Assembly: GCF_025397915.1 (NCBI RefSeq)
Contig: NZ_JALIDZ010000003.1
Location: forward strand, 134,501 to 198,500
DNA length: 64,000 nucleotides
Source of the DNA: Microbaculum marinisediminis
GTDB taxonomy: Bacteria > Pseudomonadota > Alphaproteobacteria > Rhizobiales > Tepidamorphaceae
Reading direction: 5' to 3'
Position 1 is the first letter of the stretch, and each line of letters begins with the position of its first letter. A program made the position numbers and the translations under genes. Below the pieces are notes generated by a model that had not been told where the DNA came from, made no database searches, and saw nothing but the letters and a program-made list of their open reading frames with translations. This document shows positions 1 through 9,433 of this stretch, piece after piece.

Positions 1-2577
1 ACCTTCGCGATGCGGGTGTGGCTCGATCCGGTGAAACTCGCCCAGTTCAACCTGTCGGCCGCCGAGGTGCTGGCCGCCCTGCAGGCCAACAACTATTCGT
101 CGGCCGCCGGCGCCACCAAGGGCTACTACGACATCGTCACCAACCGGGCTGAGACGGACGCGACCACCGTCGAGGATTTCCGGGCGCTGGTGGTGCGCAA
201 CAACGGTACGGATATCGTCCGGCTCGGAGACGTGGCGACGATCGGCCTCGGGTCGCAAAGCGCCGACTCGGCGGTGATCGTCGGTGGCAAGTCGGCCGTG
301 TTCCTTGGCATTCAGGTCGCCTCGGACGCCAACGAGATCACCGTTATCGATGCCGTCCGCAAGGAACTGCCTCGAATCCAGAACGAACTCCCGGAAGGGC
401 TCGATCTCGAGATCGCCTACGACGCCACCGAGTTCATTCAGGAATCCATCTTCGAGGTGGTAAAGACGGTCGCGGAGGCGGCGCTGATCGTCATCGTGGT
501 CATTTTCCTGTTCCTCGGATCCTTCCGTGCCACCGTCATACCGATGGTGACCATCCCGCTGTCGCTGATCGGTGTCATGACGGCGCTCTACGCGCTTGGT
601 TTCTCCATCAATCTGATGTCGCTGCTTGCGATGGTGCTCGCGATCGGCCTCGTCGTGGACGACGCCATCGTGGTTCTGGAGAATATCCACCGCCATATCG
701 AGGAAGGACTCACGCCGTTCCAGGCGGCGATTAAGGGAACGCGCGAAATCGCCAACCCGGTCATCTCGATGACCATAACGCTGGCGGCCGTGTACGCGCC
801 GATCGCGCTGACCGGCGGATTGACGGGCACGCTGTTCCGAGAGTTCGCGTTGACGCTCGCCGGCGCCGTGGTGGTGTCGGGCATCGTCGCGCTCACGCTG
901 TCGCCGATGATGTGCTCGAAGGTCCTGACGCACAGTGCCCAAGGCGGCTTCGCGGCGAAGATCGACAAGGTGTTCGGCCGCCTGCAGCGCGGCTACGGAC
1001 GGGCGCTCGGGGCCTCCCTGCGGGACCGGCCGACGACGATCGTGTTCGCGCTCATCGTGTTCGGTATGATCGGCGTTCTGTTTCCGTCGATCCAGCAGGA
1101 ACTCGCGCCGGACGAGGACCAGGGCGCGCTGTTCACGCTCTACAACGGACCGAGCTACGCCAACATCGACTTCATGAACCTGTTCTCCGATGACGTTGCG
1201 GAGGCCTTTACCGACCTCCCGGAAACGGAGCTGGCCTTCAATATCGTCGGTTTCGACGGCAGCACCGCCAGTTCGGCGATCGGGATCGGTACCTTCGTGC
1301 CGTGGAGCGAGCGCGAGCGCACCGCCCAGCAGATGCAGCCGGTGATCCAGGAGAACCTGAACAAGATTCCCGGCATCAAGGCCTCGGTCTTCTCGCCGCC
1401 GCCGTTGCCGACCTCCGGGGCGGGCTTCCCGGTCTCCTTCGTCGTCCAGACGACGGCGGACTACGAGCAGCTTCTCCAGGTGACGGATCGCATCGTCGAG
1501 GCCGCCCGCGAGAGCGGCATGTTCCTGTTCCTGGATACGGACCTGAAGTTCGATACGCCGCAGACGATCATCAAGATCGACCGCGACAAGGCCGGCGCGA
1601 TCGGCGTCAGCATGCGCGACATCGGCGCGACGCTGGCGATGATGACCGGTGGCAACTACGTCAACCTCATCAATCTCGGTGGCCGCTCCTACCAGGTGAT
1701 ACCGCAGGTTCCGCGTGCGGACCGGCTCATCCCCGAGCAGCTCGGCGGGTATTACGTGAAGACCGCGAGCGGCGACATGGTTCCGCTGTCGAGCCTCGTC
1801 GAGATCGATCAGGAAGTCGCGCCGATCAGCCTCAACCGGTTCAACCAGCTCAACGCCGCGACGATCAACGCGGTTCCGATGATCGGCCTGACGCCGGGCG
1901 TCGCGCTTGAATTTCTCCAGCAGGAGGCGGCCCGCTCGCTGCCGGACGGCTTCTCCGTCGACTATGCCGGCACCTCGCGCCAATACATCCAGGAAGGCAG
2001 CGCGCTCTATCTCGTGTTCGTCTTCGCGCTGGTCGTGATCTATCTGGTGCTCGCCGCCCAATACGAGAGCCTGCGCGATCCGCTGGTGATCCTGGTGTCG
2101 GTCCCGCTGTCGATCGTCGGCGCGCTGATACCGTTGGCGCTCGGCGTCGCCTCGTTGAACATCTACAGTCAGATCGGACTGGTGACGCTGATCGGCCTGA
2201 TCACCAAGCACGGGATCCTGATCTGCGAGGTTGCGCGCGAGCAGCAGGAGCAGTTCGGCCAGTCGCGTGCGGAGGCGGTGCAGCATGCCGCCGAACTGCG
2301 GCTGCGCCCGATCCTGATGACGACCGCGGCGATGGTCGCCGGGCTGCTGCCGCTCCTGTTCGCCGCCGGTGCCGGTGCGGCGAGCCGCTTCTCGATCGCG
2401 GTGGTGATTGTCGCCGGGCTGCTGATTGGCACCCTGTTCACGCTGTTCGTGCTGCCGGTGATCTACACCTTCCTGGCGACGGACCGGGCCGGTACGCGCG
2501 AGCGACTGGCGGCGGAAGAGCAGGCGATCAGGGATATGGAGGCCGCTGAGGCCACGCCGGAGGGCGGCGCGTCCTGA
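1..2577 (+). CDS. RND-family efflux permease, C-terminal part (5' end outside window)
   Basis: Inner-membrane proton-driven pump of the AcrB/MexB (HAE1) type, which exports drugs or other amphiphiles together with a membrane-fusion protein and an outer-membrane channel. The reading frame is open from base 1, so the gene starts upstream; about 859 residues remain of a family length near 1030-1050. Visible hallmarks are the paired aspartates of the proton relay in LVVDDAIVVLENI (codons at 658-663), the APDEDQG segment after the mid-protein membrane helix, and the closing block of hydrophobic helices ending with LFVLPVIYTFL. A short charged tail follows. The fusion-protein partner would be expected upstream, outside the window. 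The substrate cannot be read from sequence. Family call is firm; it appears unrelated to the urea operon that follows. Confidence 0.93.
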   Translation, partial: TFAMRVWLDPVKLAQFNLSAAEVLAALQANNYSSAAGATKGYYDIVTNRAETDATTVEDFRALVVRNNGTDIVRLGDVATIGLGSQSADSAVIVGGKSAVFLGIQVASDANEITVIDAVRKELPRIQNELPEGLDLEIAYDATEFIQESIFEVVKTVAEAALIVIVVIFLFLGSFRATVIPMVTIPLSLIGVMTALYALGFSINLMSLLAMVLAIGLVVDDAIVVLENIHRHIEEGLTPFQAAIKGTREIANPVISMTITLAAVYAPIALTGGLTGTLFREFALTLAGAVVVSGIVALTLSPMMCSKVLTHSAQGGFAAKIDKVFGRLQRGYGRALGASLRDRPTTIVFALIVFGMIGVLFPSIQQELAPDEDQGALFTLYNGPSYANIDFMNLFSDDVAEAFTDLPETELAFNIVGFDGSTASSAIGIGTFVPWSERERTAQQMQPVIQENLNKIPGIKASVFSPPPLPTSGAGFPVSFVVQTTADYEQLLQVTDRIVEAARESGMFLFLDTDLKFDTPQTIIKIDRDKAGAIGVSMRDIGATLAMMTGGNYVNLINLGGRSYQVIPQVPRADRLIPEQLGGYYVKTASGDMVPLSSLVEIDQEVAPISLNRFNQLNAATINAVPMIGLTPGVALEFLQQEAARSLPDGFSVDYAGTSRQYIQEGSALYLVFVFALVVIYLVLAAQYESLRDPLVILVSVPLSIVGALIPLALGVASLNIYSQIGLVTLIGLITKHGILICEVAREQQEQFGQSRAEAVQHAAELRLRPILMTTAAMVAGLLPLLFAAGAGAASRFSIAVVIVAGLLIGTLFTLFVLPVIYTFLATDRAGTRERLAAEEQAIRDMEAAEATPEGGAS

Positions 2578-2642
2578 ACCGCCGCCGTTCCGTGCGCCCC
2601 CACGGTTTCCGCGATCGTTCCCCGGTGACCGGGAGGGCGCTT

Positions 2643-2673
2643 GCCGTGCGGTTTCCGCGTGTGGCTATTTTTT
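2643..2673 (+). terminator. Possible terminator of the RND permease gene
   Basis: Imperfect stem (GCC..GCGG-TTT-CCGC..GGC) followed by TATTTTTT. The internal loop makes it weaker than a textbook terminator, but position after the permease stop and the six-T run fit. Confidence 0.4.
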
Positions 2674-2824
2674 CGGCAGCCATCATTGTGCACACGAAAT
2701 AATCGCGCGGCGCTCGGCGGCGCTGATTTCTTTTGCAGTGCCAAAAGCCGGATAATTTTTCTGGCTTCTCCGAAATCCTCGATTTTTCAATCTCTTATGA
2801 ACCGCTCCGCGGTGCTGCATCGAC

Positions 2825-2841
2825 TTGGCCCGGCTTTTGCG
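2825..2841 (+). promoter_or_regulatory. Putative sigma-54 (RpoN) promoter of the urt-ure operon
   Basis: The sequence TGGCCCG-GCTT-TTGC at 2826-2840 matches the RpoN consensus TGGCACG-N4-TTGC with one mismatch, has the required GG at -24 and GC at -12, and has exact spacing. Transcription would start near 2851, about 46 bp before the urtA start codon. RpoN/NtrC control of urea uptake under nitrogen limitation is known in many proteobacteria, so the context supports it. Confidence 0.65.
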
Positions 2842-2897
2842 ATGCAGCATCACGGTGGCCGACTGTTCGGCCGCCGCTCAGAGAGGGGAGTTGTCAC

Positions 2898-4196
2898 ATG
2901 TCGAGGATCTGGACAGGCGCGAGTGTGGTACTGGGGGCTGCGGCGGTCGCGCTATCGATGACGGGCGCACCGGCGCTTGCACAAGAGGACACCATCAAGG
3001 TCGGCATTCTGCATTCGCTGTCGGGGACGATGGCGATATCCGAGACGACCCTGAAGGATGCCATGCTGATGCTCGTGGAGGAGCAGAACAAGAAGGGCGG
3101 TCTTCTCGGCAAGAAGCTGGAAGCGGTCGTTGTCGACCCGGCTTCCGACTGGCCGTTGTTCGCCGAGAAGGCGCGCGAGCTGATAACCCAGGACAAGGTG
3201 GCGGCGGTGTTCGGCTGCTGGACGTCGGTCAGCCGCAAGTCGGTTCTGCCGGTGTTCGAGGAGCTGAACGGCATCCTGTTCTATCCGGTGCAGTACGAGG
3301 GCGAGGAATCCTCCAAGAACGTGTTCTACACGGGGGCTGCCCCGAACCAGCAGGCGATCCCCGCCGTCGACTATCTGATGGACGTCGAAGGCGTCGAGCG
3401 CTGGGTGCTGGCGGGCACCGACTACGTCTACCCGCGCACCACCAACAAGATCCTGGAGGCGTACCTGAAGTCAAAAGGCGTCGCCGCCGAGGACATCCTG
3501 ATCAACTACACGCCGTTCGGTCACTCCGACTGGCAGTCGATCGTCTCCGAGATCAAGGCGTTCGGCTCGGCCGGCAAGAAGACGGCGGTGGTCTCCACCA
3601 TAAACGGCGATGCCAACGTGCCGTTCTACAAGGAACTGGGCAACCAGGGCATCAAGGCCGAGGACATTCCGGTCGTGGCGTTCTCCGTTGGCGAGGAGGA
3701 GCTAGCCGGTCTCGATACCGCGCCGCTCGTCGGCCACCTTGCGGCCTGGAACTACTTCATGAGCGCCGACACGGCGGAGAACGAGGACTTCATCGCCGCC
3801 TGGCATGAGTTCATCAAGAACGCGGACCGCGTCACCAACGACCCGATGGAAGCCCACTACATCGGCTTCAACATGTGGGTTAAGGCGGTCGAGAAGGCCG
3901 GCACCACCGATCCGGATGCGGTGATCGATGCCATGATCGGCGTCGCCGTGCCGAACCTGACCGGCGGCTACTCGGCGATGATGCCGAACCACCACATCAC
4001 CAAGCCCGTGCTGATCGGCGAGATCCAGGACGACGGCCAGTTCGAGACCGTCTGGGAAACCTCGGGCCTCGTGCCGGGCGATGCCTGGTCGGACTATCTC
4101 GAGGGCTCCAAGGACCTGATCTCCGATTGGCGCGCGCCGATGTCCTGCGGGAACTTCAACGTGGCATCCGGCAAGTGCGGCGGCCAGGGCTCCTGA
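2898..4196 (+). CDS. urtA: Urea ABC transporter substrate-binding protein UrtA
   Basis: Periplasmic binding protein that delivers urea to the UrtBC permease. The chosen ATG follows a GAGAGGGGAG ribosome site and gives a 432-residue precursor with a Sec signal ending around ALAQ-ED (residues 1-30). The mature start IKVGILHSLSGTM and the block VFGCWTSVSRKSVLPVFEE are typical of UrtA within the Leu/Ile/Val-binding (type I periplasmic binding) superfamily. Earlier in-frame codons exist back to 2733, but they would lie before or across the predicted promoter and have no signal peptide at the N-terminus. First gene of urtABCDE; a 13-bp stem-loop separates it from urtB. Operon context with urease makes the urea assignment secure. 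Confidence 0.95.
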   Translation: MSRIWTGASVVLGAAAVALSMTGAPALAQEDTIKVGILHSLSGTMAISETTLKDAMLMLVEEQNKKGGLLGKKLEAVVVDPASDWPLFAEKARELITQDKVAAVFGCWTSVSRKSVLPVFEELNGILFYPVQYEGEESSKNVFYTGAAPNQQAIPAVDYLMDVEGVERWVLAGTDYVYPRTTNKILEAYLKSKGVAAEDILINYTPFGHSDWQSIVSEIKAFGSAGKKTAVVSTINGDANVPFYKELGNQGIKAEDIPVVAFSVGEEELAGLDTAPLVGHLAAWNYFMSADTAENEDFIAAWHEFIKNADRVTNDPMEAHYIGFNMWVKAVEKAGTTDPDAVIDAMIGVAVPNLTGGYSAMMPNHHITKPVLIGEIQDDGQFETVWETSGLVPGDAWSDYLEGSKDLISDWRAPMSCGNFNVASGKCGGQGS

Positions 4197-4221
4197 TCGC
4201 CTGAAGAGCTACCAGAGGGGA

Positions 4222-4265
4222 CGTCGCCGGCCGGTCGCGGCCAACGCCAAATCCGGCCGGCGACG
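4222..4265 (+). promoter_or_regulatory. Perfect 13-bp intercistronic stem-loop between urtA and urtB
   Basis: CGTCGCCGGCCGG at 4222-4234 is the exact reverse complement of CCGGCCGGCGACG at 4253-4265, with an 18-nt loop. There is no T-run, so it is more likely an mRNA-stabilising or partially attenuating hairpin that favours urtA over the downstream genes than a full terminator (inference). Confidence 0.7.
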
Positions 4266-4319
4266 GCTTCTCCTGGCAATCGAGCCGGTCATCCAGAACC
4301 CAAGCATTCCGGACAACAA

Positions 4320-5939
4320 ATGTCTGTCCTGCCTGTCCTCAGACGTCTTGCTGCCGTCCTTGCGCTTGTCCTGAGCGTTTTGGCTCTGCCAGCGGTCGCC
4401 CAGGACCTGCGTGGCCTCGTCGATGCGCTCGGAGTGGGCGGTTTCGACGAGACCGAGCGTGCGATCGCGGTGCTCGGCGCGACCGGCGATCCGGCGGTGG
4501 CGCCGGTGCTGGAGGCTCTCGGCGAGGGCGATCTCTACGTCCGAAAGTCCGACAAACGGGTTTTCGTCGCCGAACGCGCGGGCAGCGACTACACGCTGAC
4601 CGATCCGTTGACCGGCGAGGATGCGGGTACGGCAGGCCGCTCGGCGGTGGACAAGATCCGCGTCAACAACAACCTGCGCCGCGTCATTCGCGGTTCGCTC
4701 GCCGGCCTGACGCTTCGCTCGCCCGATGCGGCGACACGGGCGTCCGCCGCCGAGACGCTGTTCAATTCACCCGACCCGGATATGGCGGCGGTGCTCGACG
4801 GCGCCATCGAGGCCGAGAGCGACGCCGCGGTCCGCGCCACGATGGAGCAGGCCCGCGCCGCGATCGTCCTGTCCTCGGACACCGACGATGCCGCGATGAT
4901 CGCCGCCATCGATACCGTTGCCGCGCGCGGCGACCGTGACGCACTGAGCCTGCTCACGGCGGTCGCTGCCAACAGCGAGGGCGCCGTGAAGGCCGCGGCC
5001 GAACAGGCTGTCGGCGATGTCGACCAGATCCTGGCCCTGTGGGATGCGGTCCAGAACGTCTGGTACGGCCTCTCGCTCGGCTCCGTCTTGCTGCTTGCCG
5101 CGATCGGTCTTGCCATCACCTTCGGCGTGATGGGCGTCATCAACATGGCGCACGGCGAGATGGTGATGATCGGCGCCTACGTGACCTTCGTCGTCCAAGA
5201 GGTGATCCGCAATCATGCGCCGGGCCTGTTCGACGCCTCCGTCGTCATCGCCCTGCCGCTTGCCTTCCTGGTCGCCGGACTGATCGGGATCGCGATCGAG
5301 CGGGGCATCATCCGCTTCCTCTACGGGCGGCCGCTCGAAACGCTGCTTGCCACCTGGGGACTGTCGCTGATCCTGCAGCAGGCCGTGCGCACGATCTTCG
5401 GGCCGACCAACCGGCAGGTCGGCGCGCCGTCGTGGATGTCGGGCGCCTTCGATATCGGCGGACTGTCGATAACCTGGAACCGGCTTGTCATCGTGCTGTT
5501 CGCGCTCGCCGTCTTCGCGCTGCTGGTGATCGCGCTGAAACGCACATCTTTCGGGCTGAGGATGCGTGCGGTGACGCAGAATCGGCCGATGGCCGGCTCG
5601 ATGGGCATCCGTACGCCCTGGGTCGACGCGTTCACCTTCGGACTGGGCTCGGGGATCGCCGGCATCGCCGGCGTGGCGCTCAGCCAGATCGACAATGTCA
5701 GCCCCAATCTCGGGCAGGGCTACATCATCGACTCGTTCATGGTCGTGGTGTTCGGCGGCGTCGGCAACCTGTGGGGCACGCTCGTCGGCGCGATGACGCT
5801 CGGCGTCGTCAACAAGTTCCTCGAGCCCTATGCCGGCGCGGTGCTGGGCAAGATCCTGGTGCTCGTCTTCATCATCCTGTTCATACAGAAGCGCCCGCGC
5901 GGCCTGTTCGCGCTGAAGGGCCGGGCGGTCGAAGCATGA
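4320..5939 (+). CDS. urtB: Urea ABC transporter permease UrtB
   Basis: Inner-membrane permease of the LivH family. The 539-residue length is normal for UrtB, which, unlike LivH, carries a signal sequence (residues 1-28) and an extra periplasmic HEAT-like alpha-helical domain (about 30-235) before the membrane part. The membrane domain begins at VWYGLSLGSVLLLAAIGLA and contains the conserved GVINMAHGEMVMIGAY and GGVGNLWGTLVGA segments. It pairs with UrtC to form the channel energised by UrtD/UrtE. The stop codon overlaps the urtC start (ATGA, 5936-5939), so the two are translationally coupled. Confidence 0.94.
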   Translation: MSVLPVLRRLAAVLALVLSVLALPAVAQDLRGLVDALGVGGFDETERAIAVLGATGDPAVAPVLEALGEGDLYVRKSDKRVFVAERAGSDYTLTDPLTGEDAGTAGRSAVDKIRVNNNLRRVIRGSLAGLTLRSPDAATRASAAETLFNSPDPDMAAVLDGAIEAESDAAVRATMEQARAAIVLSSDTDDAAMIAAIDTVAARGDRDALSLLTAVAANSEGAVKAAAEQAVGDVDQILALWDAVQNVWYGLSLGSVLLLAAIGLAITFGVMGVINMAHGEMVMIGAYVTFVVQEVIRNHAPGLFDASVVIALPLAFLVAGLIGIAIERGIIRFLYGRPLETLLATWGLSLILQQAVRTIFGPTNRQVGAPSWMSGAFDIGGLSITWNRLVIVLFALAVFALLVIALKRTSFGLRMRAVTQNRPMAGSMGIRTPWVDAFTFGLGSGIAGIAGVALSQIDNVSPNLGQGYIIDSFMVVVFGGVGNLWGTLVGAMTLGVVNKFLEPYAGAVLGKILVLVFIILFIQKRPRGLFALKGRAVEA

Positions 5940-7117
5940 TCCTCAGGGGGTTCAACCGCTATTCGGCGACCTTCCTCGCGATCCTGCTGGCGCTCGCCGT
6001 ACTGGTGCCGGCGCTGAACCTCGGCCTGCCGCCGTCGAGCCCCTTCCACGTGCCGACCTACGTGGTGACGCTGTTCGGCAAGTATCTGACCTTTGCGCTG
6101 CTGGCGCTGTCGGTCGATCTGATCTGGGGATTCGCCGGCATCCTGTCGCTCGGCCACGGCGCCTTCTTCGCGCTCGGCGGCTACGCGATGGGGATGTACC
6201 TGATGCGCCAGATCGGCAGCCGCGGCGTCTACGGCAATCCGGACCTGCCGGACTTCATGGTGTTCCTGAACTGGCAGGAGCTGCCCTGGTACTGGTACGG
6301 CTTCGACAGCTTCGTGTTCGCGATGGTGATGGTCGCGCTGGTGCCGGGCATACTCGCCTTCGTGTTCGGCTGGTTCGCCTTCCGCTCGCGCGTGACCGGC
6401 GTCTACCTGTCGATCATCACCCAGGCGATGACCTACGCTCTGCTGCTTGCCTTCTTCCGAAACGACATGGGGTTCGGCGGCAATAACGGCCTCACCGACT
6501 TCAAGGACATCCTCGGCTTCAACATACAGGCCGACGAGACCCGGGCGGCGCTGTTTGCGGCATCGGCGATCGCGCTCGCCATAGGCTTCGTGATTTGCCG
6601 TGCGGTCGTGTCCTCGAAATTCGGCAAGGTGTTGGTGGGCGTACGCGACGCGGAAAGCCGCACCCGGTTCCTTGGCTACCGGGTGGAACACTACAAGCTG
6701 TTCGTCTGGACCCTGTCGGCGGTACTCGCCGGCGTCGCAGGCGCGCTCTACGTGCCGCAGGTCGGCATCATCAACCCGAGCGAATTCGCCCCCGCGAACT
6801 CGATCGAGGTTGTCATCTGGGTCGCCGTCGGCGGGCGCGGCACGCTGGTGGGGCCGGTGATCGGCGCGGTGCTGGTCAACTACGCCAAGACCTACTTCAC
6901 CGGCGCGCTGCCCGACCTCTGGTTGTTCGCGCTCGGCGGCCTGTTCGTCGCGGTGACGCTGTTCCTGCCCAGGGGCATCGTCGGAGCGGTTGTGCAGGCC
7001 ATGACCTACCGGCGCGCTGCGGCGCCCTCAGCGGCGGATCTGCGCGAGGCTTCGGGGGATGCCGAAGCGGGCGTCGACACCAATACGCTCGCCGGCAAGC
7101 CGCAGGCGGCGGAATAG
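5936..7117 (+). CDS. urtC: Urea ABC transporter permease UrtC
   Basis: LivM-family inner-membrane permease, 393 residues, the second half of the urea channel. The ATG lies in the ATGA overlap with urtB, which decides the start. Conserved features are WGFAGILSLGHGAFFALGGYAMGMY (first 20: WGFAGILSLGHGAFFALGGY) near residue 65 and VAVGGRGTLVGPVIGA near 300, plus about nine hydrophobic segments. The C-terminal 35 residues are polar and Ala/Glu-rich, probably cytoplasmic. An AGGAG site at 7116-7120, overlapping its stop, serves urtD. Confidence 0.94.
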   Translation: MILRGFNRYSATFLAILLALAVLVPALNLGLPPSSPFHVPTYVVTLFGKYLTFALLALSVDLIWGFAGILSLGHGAFFALGGYAMGMYLMRQIGSRGVYGNPDLPDFMVFLNWQELPWYWYGFDSFVFAMVMVALVPGILAFVFGWFAFRSRVTGVYLSIITQAMTYALLLAFFRNDMGFGGNNGLTDFKDILGFNIQADETRAALFAASAIALAIGFVICRAVVSSKFGKVLVGVRDAESRTRFLGYRVEHYKLFVWTLSAVLAGVAGALYVPQVGIINPSEFAPANSIEVVIWVAVGGRGTLVGPVIGAVLVNYAKTYFTGALPDLWLFALGGLFVAVTLFLPRGIVGAVVQAMTYRRAAAPSAADLREASGDAEAGVDTNTLAGKPQAAE

Positions 7118-7126
7118 GAGCGCGGT

Positions 7127-7879
7127 ATGACCCAGCCTACGACCTCTCCGCTTCTCTATCTCGATGGTGTCAGCGTGTCGTTCGACGGGTTCAGGGCGCT
7201 GAACGACCTGTCGCTCGTCATCGAGGCGGGCGAGATGCGGGCGATCATCGGCCCCAACGGTGCCGGCAAGACCACCATGATGGACGTCATCACCGGCAAG
7301 ACGCGGCCGGACGAGGGCATCGTGCTGTTCCAGGGCGATACCGACCTGACGCATCTCGACGAGACCGATATCGCGGAGCTCGGCATCGGGCGGAAGTTCC
7401 AGCGCCCGACCGTGTTCGAGAGCCACACGGTTTGGGATAATCTGGAGCTTGCCCTGAAGGCGCCGCGCGGGCCGTTCGCGACGCTGGTCCACCGTACCGA
7501 CGTCGAAGAGCGCGCGCGCATCGACGCGTTGCTGCAGACGATCCGCCTGACCGAGAAAAGCAGCGAGGTGGCCGCCAACCTGAGCCACGGTCAGAAGCAG
7601 TGGCTGGAGATCGGCATGTTGCTCGCTCAGGCGCCGAAACTGTTGCTTGTCGACGAGCCGGCGGCCGGCATGACCGACGCGGAGACCGAGCAGACGGCGA
7701 TCCTCCTGAAGGAGATCGCCAAGACCAAGTCGGTCGTCGTCGTCGAGCACGACATGGCCTTCGTGCGCGACCTCGGCGTCAAGGTCACGGTGCTGCACGA
7801 GGGCTCGGTGCTGGCGGAGGGCTCGCTCGATCACGTGTCCGCCAATCCGCGCGTCGTCGAAGTATACCTGGGACGCTAG
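7127..7879 (+). CDS. urtD: Urea ABC transporter ATP-binding protein UrtD
   Basis: Cytoplasmic ATPase of the LivG type, 250 residues. Walker A is GPNGAGKTT (about residue 41-49), the signature-like segment is LSHGQKQWLEIG, and Walker B is LLLVDEPAAGM. The replacement of the usual LSGGQ by LSHGQ is characteristic of UrtD proteins. It works as a heterodimer with UrtE. The start ATG at 7127 follows AGGAGCGCGGT, with the gene order urtCDE and only a few bases between genes. Confidence 0.94.
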   Translation: MTQPTTSPLLYLDGVSVSFDGFRALNDLSLVIEAGEMRAIIGPNGAGKTTMMDVITGKTRPDEGIVLFQGDTDLTHLDETDIAELGIGRKFQRPTVFESHTVWDNLELALKAPRGPFATLVHRTDVEERARIDALLQTIRLTEKSSEVAANLSHGQKQWLEIGMLLAQAPKLLLVDEPAAGMTDAETEQTAILLKEIAKTKSVVVVEHDMAFVRDLGVKVTVLHEGSVLAEGSLDHVSANPRVVEVYLGR

Positions 7880-7883
7880 AGCG

Positions 7884-8582
7884 ATGCTGAACGTCGAACA
7901 TGTCGATCTGCACTATGGCGCCGCCCAGGCGCTGCGGGATGTCTCGCTGCCGGCCGAGCCGGGCCGGGTGACCTGCCTGCTCGGGCGTAACGGAGTCGGC
8001 AAGACGTCGCTGCTGAAGGCGATCGTCGGCCAGCATCCGGTCAGCGCCGGCGCGATCGTCTGGGAGGGCGGCGACGTGAAGGCCCTGCGCCCCTACGATC
8101 GCGCAAAGCGCGGGATCGCCTATGTGCCGCAGGGACGCGAGATCTTTCCGCTGCTCACCGTCCGGGAGAACCTGGAAACCGGCTTCGCCGCGCTTGGCCG
8201 GGGCGTGAAACGGGCCGTGCCCGACGAGGTGTTCGAGCTGTTTCCTGTGCTGAAGAGCATGCAGCGGCGGCGCGGCGGCGACCTGTCGGGCGGCCAGCAG
8301 CAGCAACTGGCGATCGCCCGGGCGCTGGTGACGCGGCCGAGACTGCTCGTGCTCGACGAACCGACCGAAGGCATCCAGCCTTCGATCATCAAGGACATCG
8401 GCCGGGCAATCGCTTATCTTCGCGACAAGGGCGACATGGCAATTCTGCTGGTCGAGCAGTATTTCGATTTTGCCCGCGACCTCGCCGATCGTTTCGCGGT
8501 CATGGACCGCGGGGAGATCGTTCTGGCCGGGACGCGGGAAGAGATGGTCGAAGACGATGTACGCCGCCGTCTCACCGTCTGA
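7884..8582 (+). CDS. urtE: Urea ABC transporter ATP-binding protein UrtE
   Basis: Cytoplasmic ATPase of the LivF type, 232 residues. Walker A is GRNGVGKTS, the signature is LSGGQQQQLAIARAL and Walker B is LLVLDEPTEGIQPS, the last typical of UrtE. It completes the urea importer. It begins 4 bp after the urtD stop. Its last 26 bp overlap the start of ureD in another frame, linking transporter and enzyme genes into one transcription and translation unit. Confidence 0.94.
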   Translation: MLNVEHVDLHYGAAQALRDVSLPAEPGRVTCLLGRNGVGKTSLLKAIVGQHPVSAGAIVWEGGDVKALRPYDRAKRGIAYVPQGREIFPLLTVRENLETGFAALGRGVKRAVPDEVFELFPVLKSMQRRRGGDLSGGQQQQLAIARALVTRPRLLVLDEPTEGIQPSIIKDIGRAIAYLRDKGDMAILLVEQYFDFARDLADRFAVMDRGEIVLAGTREEMVEDDVRRRLTV

Positions 8583-9414
8583 GAACGCCGCGCCCGTCGG
8601 AAGGGCGCTAGCGCCTGCCGGTCTGGAGCGCGCCGAGGGGGCCGTGCGCGTTCGTATCGCCAACGCCGCTGGGCGCAGCCGGCTCGACCGTTGCTATCAG
8701 AGCGGCTCGCTCAAGGTTCGGTTCCCCCGTCAATCCGATACCGAGGTTCCGGAGGCCGTCCTCCTCAACACGGCCGGTGGCATCACGGGCGGGGACCGCT
8801 TCCGCGCCGAGGCCGAGCTCGATGCGGGTGCCGCATTGACGCTGACCTCGCAGGCTGCCGAGAAAATCTACCGGTCGTCCGGTGGCGAGGGCCGTTTCGA
8901 CGTCTCCCTGACGCTCGCTGCCGGTGCACGGCTTGCCTGGCTGCCGCACGAAACAATTCTGTTCGACGGCGGACGTTACGAACGTCGGCTCGACGTGATC
9001 ATGGAGGACGATGCGGAAGCCGTATTGTGCGAAGCCGTCATCCTTGGCCGCGCCGCGCATGGCGAGAGCGTGCGCGACGGCCTGATTGCGGATCGCTGGC
9101 GTATTCGCCGCCGTGGCACGCTCGTCTATGCCGACAATACGACGATCCACGGGAACCGGGGAACCGACGGCAGGGCCACGCTCGGCGGAAAGCGGGCGTT
9201 CGCCTCCCTCCTGGTGCTGGCGACGAATGCCGAGGCGCGGGTCGCGCCGGCACGCGCGGCACTCGAGGATTGCCCGGCGACCGGCGGGGCGAGTGGCTGG
9301 GATGGCATGCTGGCCGTGCGACTGGTCGCCGACGATGGCATGGCCCTGCGGCAGTCCATCATCAAACTCTGCAACGCGACGGCCATCCGGCTGCCGCGCG
9401 CCTGGTCCATCTAG
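8557..9414 (+). CDS. ureD: Urease accessory protein UreD
   Basis: UreD (UreH) binds apo-urease and, with UreF and UreG, guides nickel into the active site. The ATG at 8557 lies inside urtE and gives 285 residues, the family size (about 270-290); the frame is open further upstream but upstream codons would only lengthen a non-conserved tail. Conserved segments are [36 protein letters not shown] and [14 protein letters not shown]. The first 25 residues are poorly conserved in character, so a slightly later start is possible. Overlap with urtE suggests coupling. Confidence 0.93.
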   Translation: MYAAVSPSENAAPVGRALAPAGLERAEGAVRVRIANAAGRSRLDRCYQSGSLKVRFPRQSDTEVPEAVLLNTAGGITGGDRFRAEAELDAGAALTLTSQAAEKIYRSSGGEGRFDVSLTLAAGARLAWLPHETILFDGGRYERRLDVIMEDDAEAVLCEAVILGRAAHGESVRDGLIADRWRIRRRGTLVYADNTTIHGNRGTDGRATLGGKRAFASLLVLATNAEARVAPARAALEDCPATGGASGWDGMLAVRLVADDGMALRQSIIKLCNATAIRLPRAWSI

Positions 9415-9433
9415 AAACCGAGGGAGGCGGGGC

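Larger units (their letters stand above)
2578..2897. other. 320-bp intergenic region between RND permease and urtA
   Basis: No credible gene here. The first half is GC-rich with an imperfect GC hairpin followed by a T-run near 2643-2673. The middle (about 2665-2800) is distinctly AT-richer than the surroundings, which fits an enhancer or bending region upstream of a sigma-54 promoter at 2826-2840. A GTGCAC palindrome at about 2687 was seen but does not by itself define an NtrC site. Confidence 0.6.

Noticed and set aside
2681-2700. GTGCAC palindrome as an NtrC enhancer site
   Set aside because: Only a 6-bp palindrome; the NtrC consensus needs separated TGCAC/GTGCA half sites with defined spacing.
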